64,000 nt of DNA from Armatimonadota bacterium (lineage in GTDB: Bacteria > Armatimonadota > Chthonomonadetes > Chthonomonadales > CAJBBX01): assembly GCA_026392115.1 (NCBI GenBank), contig JAPLCQ010000125.1, positions 1 to 64,000 of the forward strand, in the 5' to 3' direction. The position numbers were made by a program, and so were the translations under genes. Each line of letters begins with the position of its first letter. Position 1 is the first letter of the stretch. The notes under the pieces are model-generated. The model made no database searches. It had not been told where the DNA came from and saw only the letters and a list, made by a program, of their open reading frames with translations. Shown piece by piece: positions 1-8,223 of this stretch.

Positions 1-379
1 CGAGGTCCTGGCCGTCGCGGAGGATGCTCCACTCGATCCCGGGACGCGAACCCGCGGCCGGCATTCGGCCTGACCAGGCATCCGGCGCGACCTGCGTCCA
101 GGTCACCGCGCCTGCGGCCTGCCCGGACCAGAGCAGGCGCACAGGGCCCGCCAGCAGGTTGGTCTTGTCGCGGCCGCCGCCCTCGGAGTCGAGGCCCAGG
201 GAGGCCATGCCCTCGGACGGCGAGACCGTGACCCGCCAGCGATGGCGGTCGTCGGTCACCTCCTGCGCGGCCGGTTCCGGCTCGGGTTCAGGCCCGGTGT
301 CGAGGGCCGGCGCCGGCAGGCTCGCGCCTGCGCCGAGGCCGGCGGCGGCCTGCACGAGGTGGCGGCGTGTCAGGCGCAT
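1..379 (-). CDS. Tat-exported protein of unknown function, 3' part outside window
   Basis: The frame opens at 379 with MRLTRRHLVQAAAGLGAG, a twin-arginine signal (TRRHLVQ followed by an Ala/Gly-rich stretch). After a short Pro/Glu linker the visible mature part (about 125 residues in all) reads as beta-sandwich-like sequence rich in Trp and Gly. The gene runs off the left edge, so its family cannot be decided. It starts 13 nt after the stop of the GH106-like gene and is most likely the fifth gene of the minus-strand glycosidase operon, which suggests a secreted carbohydrate-related role. That role is inferred from context only. Confidence 0.7.
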   Translation of the reverse strand, partial: MRLTRRHLVQAAAGLGAGASLPAPALDTGPEPEPEPAAQEVTDDRHRWRVTVSPSEGMASLGLDSEGGGRDKTNLLAGPVRLLWSGQAAGAVTWTQVAPDAWSGRMPAAGSRPGIEWSILRDGQDL

Positions 380-392
380 GGGTTGCCTCCGT

Positions 393-3140
393 TCACTTCC
401 CGCCGACCTGCGCGAAGCGGAGCAGTGTCACGGGGCCAAGCAGTCCCGAGGGCAGCGGCGTCAGGCTGCTCAGGCGCAGGGGCCCGCAGTAGCCCTGGAA
501 GTCGTTCTCCTCAAGGTTCCACTTCTGCCACGGCCCGCCCCGGCGTACCAGCCCGACCACGCGGTTCTGCGCCAGGTTGGCCACGGCCAGCGACAGCCGG
601 TTGCGGCCGGGCCGGAGTGCGGGCGTCAGGTCGACCTGGAAGGGTGTCGTCCAGAGGTCGCCCAGCCGCCGCCCGTTGAGGGTCACCGCGGCGGACTCTC
701 GGAGCTCACCGACGTCGAGCAGCCACCGTTGGCGGGCGTCGCCGGCGGACAGGTCGAACTCGGTTGTGTAGGTGACCACCCCGCTGAATAGCTCCAGGTC
801 GGGCCACTCGGTCCACGATCTCAGGTCGGTGATGGATCGGGCCTGCGGGCGGCCTTCGGTGTCCGTCCATGCCATGCGCCAGGCCGCCGCCAGCGGGCGG
901 ACCTCGGCGGGCTCGGCCTCGGGCTGGGCGGGGGCGGCGGGCAGCGGCTTGGCGCTCAGGCGGATGGTGAGCATCTCGGTGGGCTGCAGCGACAGGCGCA
1001 CCAGCGACCCGCCGCCCGGACGCGAGCGCACGGCGGCGGAAGCCACCTGCCCGGTGCGCGGGTTGCCCACGCAGGCGTACCGGCCCGAACGGGCCAGCGG
1101 CACCCAGAGCCTCTGCGCCCGGTTCGTCTGGTTCTTCACGAAGTAGATCGCATCGCCGCCGAGCCGACCGCGCCAGAGGGTGAGCACACCGGGCATCCCC
1201 TCGGTCCGCAGGCCATGGGCGGCAAGCCATTTCGGCGCGTCCTCGGGCTTCGCGAGCAGGACCGCATCGGCGCCGACCGCCGCCAGACTTCGAAGCCCTG
1301 CCGAGGCGGCCGAGGTCTTCTGGACCAGCGGCAACCCGTGCGGCACGGCGGAGGGAACGCGGCCGACGAAGAGGATCGTGGCGCCCTGTCGGGCCAGCTG
1401 CTCCATCCGGGCGATGGCTCGCGCGCTCATCGCCTCCACATCGGGCAGGACCAGGGCGCGGTAGGTCATCTTCCCGGCGCGGAGGCGTCCGTTGACCACG
1501 CTCGCCTGCTCGCAGATCAGGCGATCCGAGCCGATGTCGTAGCGAATCCCGCTCCCGCCCAGCGCCTCGAAGAGGGCCGACATGGCCGCGGTGGGTCGCT
1601 CGAGGCCCGAGTTGGTGTTGCGCCAGACGAAGGGCTGGCCCCACTTGAAGCCGCCCAGGTTGGGCTTGTTCCACATGTCGTGCTCGGGCCAGATCACCAG
1701 CACATCCGGGTCCGGCTCGGCCGACTGGCTCAGGTGCTGCAGCCGCGCGAAGTAGTCGTTCAGGCTCCGTATGTGCGGGAACCAGGGCTGCGTCTCGCTG
1801 AAGTTGCCCCCGGCGTAGTACATGGGGCCCGGCCAGGGCTCCGCGGCGGGCGTGAAGGGCACGCCGTGGTAGATCATGTGGTTCGTGCCGGCAAGGATGT
1901 CGCTGTCGCCGCGCTTGCGGAACCAGTCGAGCGAGCCGATGAAGTTCTGCCCGGCGCCCCAGGTGAACGTCTCGTGGGAGACCAGCCGATGCCCGGCCAG
2001 GTGCGCGGCAGAGGAGCTGAACGGCGCCGAGTCCTCGTGGATGCCGGCCTGCATGGAGGTGTCCACGGGGTTGGCCGGGTCGCCCATGTACTGGTACCGG
2101 GTGGTCATCCCGTTGCCCCGCGCCCACGCCGTCCATCGCTTGACGAAGTCGATGTGGAGACCGGCGCAAACCTGCCGGTAGTCGTGCCAGAGGCGGACAT
2201 TCCCGGGCGTGCCGGTCTCGGCGAGGAACTGGTGCAGGTAGGGCCGCAAGTCGTACCCGTTCACCCTTTGGAACTCGGACAGGAAGCCGGGTGTCGTCCC
2301 CTGCCGGCCTTCATAGGAGTCGCAGAAGGCGGCGCGCGGACGCAGCGGGCGTAGCGCGGCCAGCATGCGGTCCAGAGGCTCCACCAGGTTGGCCAGCGCC
2401 GCCGGCGACCAGTAGTCGATGACGGGTCCCACGCCGCCGGGCCCGCCGACGTAGACGTCGAAGTGGGTGTATCCCATGCGGACCACCAGAACCTTCCACT
2501 GCCCCGTCGGGAGTGGCCACGCGCGCTTGCCGTCGACCATGCTCGGCTCGACGACGAGGGCGGGATCGGCTCCCTTCAGGTCGCGGCAGACGGTCACGCA
2601 CTCGATGGGGTCCTTGCCGGGCGCATCCTGCACGACATACGGACGTGCGGCATCGACGCTGACGGTGAGGGTCTCGAAGCGCCAGTCGCGCTCGGCGTTG
2701 GCGCGCGTCACCCACGGCCCGCCCATGGGCCAGCCGCCGCCCATGGTCATGTCGATGGGCATCCCCAGTCGGCGGCCCTCCTCCAGCGTATGCCGGAGCA
2801 TCCCGATCCACTGGTCGGATAGGTACGGGATGGCGGGGAGGACGGGGTCCTTGTAGGCGTAGATCGGGCAGACGAGCATGGCGCCGAAGCCCGCCCTCTT
2901 CAGGACGCGCAGCTGCCGGGAGATCTCGGGCTTGCTGACGCTGCTGCCGAGCCACCACCAGAAGCCGCCGGGTCGGGCCTCCACGCCGATCCGGTCCCAG
3001 CCGAAGGGGTGCTGTCGGTGCGCGGGGCCGACCGCCGGCGTGGCCTGCGCGCCGCCGAGCCCCATGGCCGCAGCGGCGAGGAACCCCGTTCCGGTACGCC
3101 TGATCGCGGCGCCGATGCCGCGCCGTCGGGTGGTCGTCAT
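393..3140 (-). CDS. GH106-like glycoside hydrolase (putative alpha-L-rhamnosidase)
   Basis: 915 residues, secreted. The start at 3140 gives MTTTRRRGIGAA followed by a hydrophobic Ala-rich export signal and overlaps the previous stop as ATGA, so longer upstream frames are rejected. The N-terminal half starts with GFWWWLGSSVSKPEI and carries the CDSYEG, YDLRPYL and HMIYHGVPFTP blocks that I associate with GH106 and related alpha-L-rhamnosidases. NFSETQPWFP and DVLVIWPEHDMW follow. The last 120 or so residues form a galactose-binding-like jelly roll (VTLNGRRLGDLWTTPFQVDL). Family knowledge suggests hydrolysis of terminal L-rhamnose from polysaccharides such as rhamnogalacturonan; substrate here is inference. 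It sits in the operon with GH36-like and DUF6067 proteins. An unassigned large glycosidase family is the main alternative. Confidence 0.8.
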   Translation of the reverse strand: MTTTRRRGIGAAIRRTGTGFLAAAAMGLGGAQATPAVGPAHRQHPFGWDRIGVEARPGGFWWWLGSSVSKPEISRQLRVLKRAGFGAMLVCPIYAYKDPVLPAIPYLSDQWIGMLRHTLEEGRRLGMPIDMTMGGGWPMGGPWVTRANAERDWRFETLTVSVDAARPYVVQDAPGKDPIECVTVCRDLKGADPALVVEPSMVDGKRAWPLPTGQWKVLVVRMGYTHFDVYVGGPGGVGPVIDYWSPAALANLVEPLDRMLAALRPLRPRAAFCDSYEGRQGTTPGFLSEFQRVNGYDLRPYLHQFLAETGTPGNVRLWHDYRQVCAGLHIDFVKRWTAWARGNGMTTRYQYMGDPANPVDTSMQAGIHEDSAPFSSSAAHLAGHRLVSHETFTWGAGQNFIGSLDWFRKRGDSDILAGTNHMIYHGVPFTPAAEPWPGPMYYAGGNFSETQPWFPHIRSLNDYFARLQHLSQSAEPDPDVLVIWPEHDMWNKPNLGGFKWGQPFVWRNTNSGLERPTAAMSALFEALGGSGIRYDIGSDRLICEQASVVNGRLRAGKMTYRALVLPDVEAMSARAIARMEQLARQGATILFVGRVPSAVPHGLPLVQKTSAASAGLRSLAAVGADAVLLAKPEDAPKWLAAHGLRTEGMPGVLTLWRGRLGGDAIYFVKNQTNRAQRLWVPLARSGRYACVGNPRTGQVASAAVRSRPGGGSLVRLSLQPTEMLTIRLSAKPLPAAPAQPEAEPAEVRPLAAAWRMAWTDTEGRPQARSITDLRSWTEWPDLELFSGVVTYTTEFDLSAGDARQRWLLDVGELRESAAVTLNGRRLGDLWTTPFQVDLTPALRPGRNRLSLAVANLAQNRVVGLVRRGGPWQKWNLEENDFQGYCGPLRLSSLTPLPSGLLGPVTLLRFAQVGGK

Positions 3141-5611
3141 GGCAGGTTGAACTCCGTGAGGCCCTGAAGCGTGACCGTCTGCCGCCGGGTAGCGGCGCCG
3201 GATGAGTAGGGCAGCGGCTCCGACCACGCATGGCCGTCGGCGGCCTCGCGCGGATGCTCCATCCAGAGCCACCAGCCCGCCCGCAGCGTCGATCCCGTCG
3301 GCGCGTCTGCGGCGCACTCCATGTCGACCTCGAGGACGTGCCGCCGTCCGGGGATGCGTATCCGATGGAACACCCAGGGCGTGAATGGCAGCTCATGGCG
3401 GGTATCCGCCGGGATCGAGGCCGCGGTGGGACTGCGGATTTCCGTGGCTTCGGCCGCCTTGCCGTCTAGCGTGGCCGCGCATCGCCAGGGCTCGGCCGCC
3501 GCATCGCCGACCACGAGGAGGTAGACCCACGCATCCGAGCCTTCGGGCGACGACATGGCGCACCGCCCCGTGAGCCGCAAACCGGCGCCGGCCGTGCGCG
3601 CGAGGCCGAGCGGCTCGGAGGTGGCTTCGCCTCTGCGCGAGGAGGGTGCGGACGCCTCATCGGGAACAGCGCCTTCGTCGGACTCTTCCACATGGAGCAG
3701 CAGCAGCTGGTACGCCTCCAGCGTCACTTCGACCGTGTCGCCGAAGCGAACCGCCGTGGCAAGCGTCTCCCGGTGGGGGTAGACCACGCGCACGGCGCAG
3801 CAGGCATCGCCGGCCTCGTCGGCTGACCAGCCCATCGACCGGCCCAACTCCAGCCGCACCCGGCGCGGCTCGATGAAGGGGTTTCGCAGGACGATGATGC
3901 CCCGGCGGCCCCGGAAGTGGGCGTAGCCGTAGGGCTCCCACGCATAGGGGTCGCCCAGGATGGGGCGGCACCGCGTCAGCGTGTCGGCGTTGCGGCGCGC
4001 CCAGCGGAACATGGCGGCAAGGAAGCGCCAGTCCTGCTCCGGGTTCGGCAGCAGGTCCGGGTTCATGTACATCGTCAGCAGCCTGCTTCCCCGGCCCGCC
4101 ACCATCATGGCGTTGTCCTGCCAGTTGTCGAAGAAGCTGTCCGGGTCCACCGTCAGCGTCGGGTCGAGGTAGATGCCCAGCGTCTCGACGGCCGCGGGGT
4201 CGAACCCCGGGTTCTCGGCAAGCCGGCACCGGAGGAGCGCGTCGCGGCTGGTGGTCGCTCCGTCCAGGCCGTTGGGCGACGGCACGATGGCGGGCGCCGT
4301 GCCGTCGTAGGTATCGCAGTAGAGCGTGTCCACATACTGCAGCCACCAGGGGCTGAGCCACATGCCGCTGGTCGGGTCCAGATGGATGTCGGGCTGGGCC
4401 CGGCGGATGGCGGCCAGCAGCTCGATGAACGCATCGACGTTGGCCTCCCGCGCATAGTCGCCGGCGAGGTGGTGAGCGTGCCGGTCGGTGTCGCAGGAGG
4501 CGCAGAAGCCGTCCATCTTCAGGAAGCCCACATTGGTTGCTCGCACCAGGTCCACGATGGCCCGGCACATCTCGCGGCGATACGCGGGGTCGCTCTGGCA
4601 GAGGAACCAGTCGAAGGTGGCGTTGCGGGCGTATCCCTGCTCGGCGCCCCACCCGGCGTGCTCATAGCCGCTGGAGGGCGATAGCCAGAGGCCCAGACGC
4701 GCCCCGGAGGGCGCCAGCGCCGCGGACAGCGGCGCCAATCCGCGCGGGAAGCCGCCGGCATCCACGTCCCAGAGGCTGCGCTTCTTGTCCCAGCCGTCGT
4801 CCAGCGTGAAGCTGTCCAGCCCCACGCCATGGGCATCGAAGAGGCAAGCCCGGAACCTCGAGATCAGCTCCAGGCTGTTGGCCTCGGTGGCCGGAGTAAC
4901 CGTGGTCCAGGTGTTGTAGTCGATGTGTACGGCACGACTCCGGCGTTGCGGTCGGAGCCGCTCGATGTAGTCGCGGAACCAGGACGCCGCCTCGCCCGAC
5001 GCGGCGACGCCCACCACCGCCGGCTTGGCCTGGAAGAGGCCCGACACCGTGCGCCCCGGCCGGTGCGTGAGGGTGACCCGGCCGTCCCGGTACTGGTTCA
5101 GCCCCGCCGGGTATTCGAGGCCCCAGAACGTCTCCTCCATGAGCACGGGCTTGCCGAAGCCGGACTTGTCGTCGATGCCCCAGACGTTCATGCGGAGCTC
5201 TTCCGGCGGCCCCTCCTCCTGAGACCAGCAGATGCCCGGCACGCGCACGGTCCAGGCGTCTACGCGCCGGATGGGCAGGGGGGCGTCGGTCGTAAGCTCC
5301 AGGCGCCGCCGCACGAAGAAGTCGCCGGCGCCCAGCTCATAGATGATGGCGACCCGCACGCCCCGCTCGGCGCACGAGCCCTCCAACCTGACCCGCTCAC
5401 CCGCGAAGGCGGGCTTCGACCAATGGAAGCCGGAGGCCGTGAGGGTGGGCAACCCCTCCACCTCGATGCGGAAGTCGTCCTCATCCAGCGGCAGCGTCCG
5501 CCCGGAGAGGCGGTTGTGCAGTGCGACGGCGGCGCAACGGCCCGCACGATCACTGAAGTCGAGCCGCAGGCGCCGGTTCGCCAGCGTGCCGCTGTGGCCC
5601 GGATCACCCAT
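3137..5611 (-). CDS. GH36-like alpha-galactosidase family protein
   Basis: 824 residues. The ATG at 5611 is preceded by AGGAG ten bases upstream and lies 26 nt after the previous stop. The protein has an N-terminal beta-sandwich, then a TIM barrel with FTLDDGWDKK (around residue 270) and VGFLKMDGF (around residue 364). In GH36/GH27-type melibiases the second block holds the catalytic Asp, so that Asp is the likely nucleophile. The C-terminal part is extended (about 200 residues beyond the barrel) and looks like an extra beta domain. No signal peptide is obvious, unlike its operon neighbours, so it may act in the cytoplasm on imported sugars or use another export route. Its stop overlaps the start of the GH106-like gene by 4 nt, implying translational coupling. 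Exact galactoside specificity is not shown. Confidence 0.75.
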   Translation of the reverse strand: MGDPGHSGTLANRRLRLDFSDRAGRCAAVALHNRLSGRTLPLDEDDFRIEVEGLPTLTASGFHWSKPAFAGERVRLEGSCAERGVRVAIIYELGAGDFFVRRRLELTTDAPLPIRRVDAWTVRVPGICWSQEEGPPEELRMNVWGIDDKSGFGKPVLMEETFWGLEYPAGLNQYRDGRVTLTHRPGRTVSGLFQAKPAVVGVAASGEAASWFRDYIERLRPQRRSRAVHIDYNTWTTVTPATEANSLELISRFRACLFDAHGVGLDSFTLDDGWDKKRSLWDVDAGGFPRGLAPLSAALAPSGARLGLWLSPSSGYEHAGWGAEQGYARNATFDWFLCQSDPAYRREMCRAIVDLVRATNVGFLKMDGFCASCDTDRHAHHLAGDYAREANVDAFIELLAAIRRAQPDIHLDPTSGMWLSPWWLQYVDTLYCDTYDGTAPAIVPSPNGLDGATTSRDALLRCRLAENPGFDPAAVETLGIYLDPTLTVDPDSFFDNWQDNAMMVAGRGSRLLTMYMNPDLLPNPEQDWRFLAAMFRWARRNADTLTRCRPILGDPYAWEPYGYAHFRGRRGIIVLRNPFIEPRRVRLELGRSMGWSADEAGDACCAVRVVYPHRETLATAVRFGDTVEVTLEAYQLLLLHVEESDEGAVPDEASAPSSRRGEATSEPLGLARTAGAGLRLTGRCAMSSPEGSDAWVYLLVVGDAAAEPWRCAATLDGKAAEATEIRSPTAASIPADTRHELPFTPWVFHRIRIPGRRHVLEVDMECAADAPTGSTLRAGWWLWMEHPREAADGHAWSEPLPYSSGAATRRQTVTLQGLTEFNLP

Positions 5612-5637
5612 GGCGGCAACCGCTCCTGACCACGGCC

Positions 5638-8208
5638 TCAGCGCACCGTCACCGCGAGCACGCGCACCTCGCCGGGGGGCGCCTCCACCGTCATGGATCC
5701 GCGGCGCACCTCGACGGGCTTGCCGGTACACCACTCCACCGCCGAGAGCGCCCGACCGGACTTGAGCGTCACCGTGACGGTCTGCGCGGCGGACGGGTCC
5801 ACGCGCACCGGCGACATGATCCCCTTGCTCAAGCCCTGGTTGTTCACCAGGCCGACCACCCAGCCCGACGCCGTGCGGTTCACCAGGTACTCCACGTCCC
5901 CCGAGACCCGCACGGGCAGCAGCGCGGAGGTCCACGCCTTCATCAGGCGATGTACCTCCTCCACGAAGCGCGCCTCGTACGGGAGCAGCTTCGAGCCCTC
6001 CTTGCGGCGGGCCAGCGTGGCGGCGTCGGCGCCCCAGTGGGCGGGGGTCAGCCACCGCTCGGTGTCGATCTGCGCGGGCGTCTCCTCGGGCCGCAGGCCG
6101 AAGAGGGTCACCGTTCCGCATCGGCGAAGGTCGGCCAACCGTTCGCCCAGCTGCCGGGCGTGGGCATGCGTGATGGCGAGCTTGCCGCCGGCCTTCAGGT
6201 ACCCGGCGAGCCGCACGAGCAGGTCGGGCTGGAACTCCTGATCGCCCAGCAGGGCCAGCGCCGGGTAGCTCCGCATCACGTCGTCCGAGGCGTTGGAGAG
6301 CAGCACGTCCAGGGTGTCGCCATAGGGCGAGCGAACCAGGCGGAACTGCTCCTGCTCGTCGTCCACGCCCGGAAGCACGTCGAGCCAGAGCGACCTCGGG
6401 AAGATCGTGTTGAAGAAGAGCGAGACCTCCCGGTCGCCCAGCGTCGGCTTCAGCACGCCCCACGGACGGGGCTGCGTGAGCTGGAAGCCGTTGAAGCCGC
6501 AGTACTGGTCCAGCATCACGGCGATGGGAGTGCACGGGACGCCGCGGTCGGGATGGGCGTCGGTCAGTCGCATGAACCCCTGCGCCCGCTTGCCGATGGG
6601 AGACAGACCCATGCGGCGCTCCGGCGGCAGCGCCTCGTTGGCGCGTTGGTCGCCGGTGAAGAAGATTGACTGGCAGGCCTCGGGGCAGACGATGGCCGCG
6701 CCGGCGAGCCATGCCACATGCCACATGCGCGACAGCAACGACGAGGAGTGGCCGCCGTTGGGGATGCCGATGCCGCCCTTGGAGATGCCCTCGCGCACCT
6801 TCGCCTCGTCCAGCGCGTGGGGCGTCCCCTCCTCTTCGCCTTCGGCGAAGATCGGCACGGTGCCGCCGAACCACTGCGACGGCTGCACGTAGAAGGGAAG
6901 CCGGTTCTGCCGGGACGCGCCGCGCAGGAAGGCGATCTGCGCCTGCATGCCGAGGATGTTCTCCCCGGTCTCGAGCCCCAGCATGTCGCAGCCCCACTGG
7001 GCGCCGTAGACCGAGTAGAAGCCATGGCCCGTCAGCGAGTAGAAGGGCCTGCCGGTCGCCTGCGCCGGGGCGATCTTCTCAAGGTAGTATCGGCGCATCC
7101 AGTCGTAGCACTCGCGACGGGTGGCGCCCTGCGGCTCCACGCTCCAGCCCCACTCCGTGGCGGCGGACTCCAGCGGGTGCGGGTAGGCGGGATCCTCCCA
7201 GGTCGGCGTCAGCAGGCCCTGAACCTTGCACTCGTGGGCGAAGCGCTGGTAGGACTTCGACCAGTCGCCGGCGTAGCTGAGGAACGTGAAGGGCCGCTCG
7301 GCCCAGGGCCGCACCTGCCAGACGCCGGACGCCAATCGGGCGTACGATGCATTTCGCTGCACGGGCACGGAGGTCCGTGCCACCCGGTCCCCCTCGGAGG
7401 CCGACAGCTCGTTGGCGCGGCCGATGACGAAGTCGACCAGCTCGCGGCACTGGAAGTAGCCCTGCCACATGCTGTGGGCCTGCCCGTGGGCCACCACCAG
7501 CCTCATGCGTCCGCCCAGCGCCTCGTAGCGCCGGAGCATGAGCTGCGAGTTGGCGGTCAGCGTGATCTGGTCCAGGTCGCCGTGGAGCGCAAAGAGGGGC
7601 ACGCCCGCCCTGGCCAGTCCTGCCAGCCGGTCCACGGGGTTGTGCTCCGTCAGGCAGGCCGCCAGTCCGTCGGCCGTGAGCCCGTAGGCCGGTGCGGCGG
7701 TGGTAAGACCGGGCCAGTTGGCCAGGTCGAGCACCGGGTAAATGCCCGCGAAGCCGCCCACCTTGCGCGGGTTCTCGGCGGCCCAGTTCATGGTCATCAA
7801 GCCGCCGCGGCTCCGGCCCAACAGGATCGGCTTGGGCGAGAAGCCCCGGACCTTGACCATTTCGGTGTAGAGCGCCGTGAAGAGCTTGCGGCCGGCGGGG
7901 TTGCCGTAGGATTCGCCCACGTCGATGCCCGCCACCGCGATGCCGGCCCGCGTGAACCGCTCGAACATCCACCTCTCTTCCGGGCCGGGAAGGCCCGGAA
8001 GCGTGGGCGCGTACCAGACCCAGGGCGTGGGCGTGAGCTTCGGGGCGTCGGCGGCGGGCGGGATGAGGAACGCCGGCCTCCCGGCCACGCCGAACGTGGA
8101 GCCGGGCAACGGCAGAACCTTGGGTTCCGGCGCGGCCTGCACACGGCAGGCGCCCGCCACCGCGCAGCAGGCCACGGCGGCGAGCAGCAGACCGGCATCG
8201 ACGGCCAT
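5638..8208 (-). CDS. Alpha/beta-hydrolase fused to a large glycosidase-like C-terminal region
   Basis: 856 residues with a hydrophobic N-terminus (LLLAAVACCAVAGAC, possibly lipoprotein or Sec). Residues about 30-265 form an alpha/beta-hydrolase: the nucleophile elbow is GRSRGG with Ser133, an acid lies in HGDLDQ (Asp211 or Asp213) and the His is probably 245 in GQAHSMW. The remaining roughly 590 residues are unrelated. They contain long TIM-barrel-like stretches (TGHGFYSVYGAQWGCDM, WFGGTVPIFAEG, GIPNGGHSSSLLSR) and end in a small beta domain. I do not recognise a named family for this part. The neighbours are glycosidases, so an esterase removing acyl groups joined to a carbohydrate-acting domain is plausible but inferred. 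It starts 15 nt after the DUF6067 gene stop. Confidence 0.7.
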   Translation of the reverse strand: MAVDAGLLLAAVACCAVAGACRVQAAPEPKVLPLPGSTFGVAGRPAFLIPPAADAPKLTPTPWVWYAPTLPGLPGPEERWMFERFTRAGIAVAGIDVGESYGNPAGRKLFTALYTEMVKVRGFSPKPILLGRSRGGLMTMNWAAENPRKVGGFAGIYPVLDLANWPGLTTAAPAYGLTADGLAACLTEHNPVDRLAGLARAGVPLFALHGDLDQITLTANSQLMLRRYEALGGRMRLVVAHGQAHSMWQGYFQCRELVDFVIGRANELSASEGDRVARTSVPVQRNASYARLASGVWQVRPWAERPFTFLSYAGDWSKSYQRFAHECKVQGLLTPTWEDPAYPHPLESAATEWGWSVEPQGATRRECYDWMRRYYLEKIAPAQATGRPFYSLTGHGFYSVYGAQWGCDMLGLETGENILGMQAQIAFLRGASRQNRLPFYVQPSQWFGGTVPIFAEGEEEGTPHALDEAKVREGISKGGIGIPNGGHSSSLLSRMWHVAWLAGAAIVCPEACQSIFFTGDQRANEALPPERRMGLSPIGKRAQGFMRLTDAHPDRGVPCTPIAVMLDQYCGFNGFQLTQPRPWGVLKPTLGDREVSLFFNTIFPRSLWLDVLPGVDDEQEQFRLVRSPYGDTLDVLLSNASDDVMRSYPALALLGDQEFQPDLLVRLAGYLKAGGKLAITHAHARQLGERLADLRRCGTVTLFGLRPEETPAQIDTERWLTPAHWGADAATLARRKEGSKLLPYEARFVEEVHRLMKAWTSALLPVRVSGDVEYLVNRTASGWVVGLVNNQGLSKGIMSPVRVDPSAAQTVTVTLKSGRALSAVEWCTGKPVEVRRGSMTVEAPPGEVRVLAVTVR

Positions 8209-8223
8209 GGGCGGCGCCCTCCC

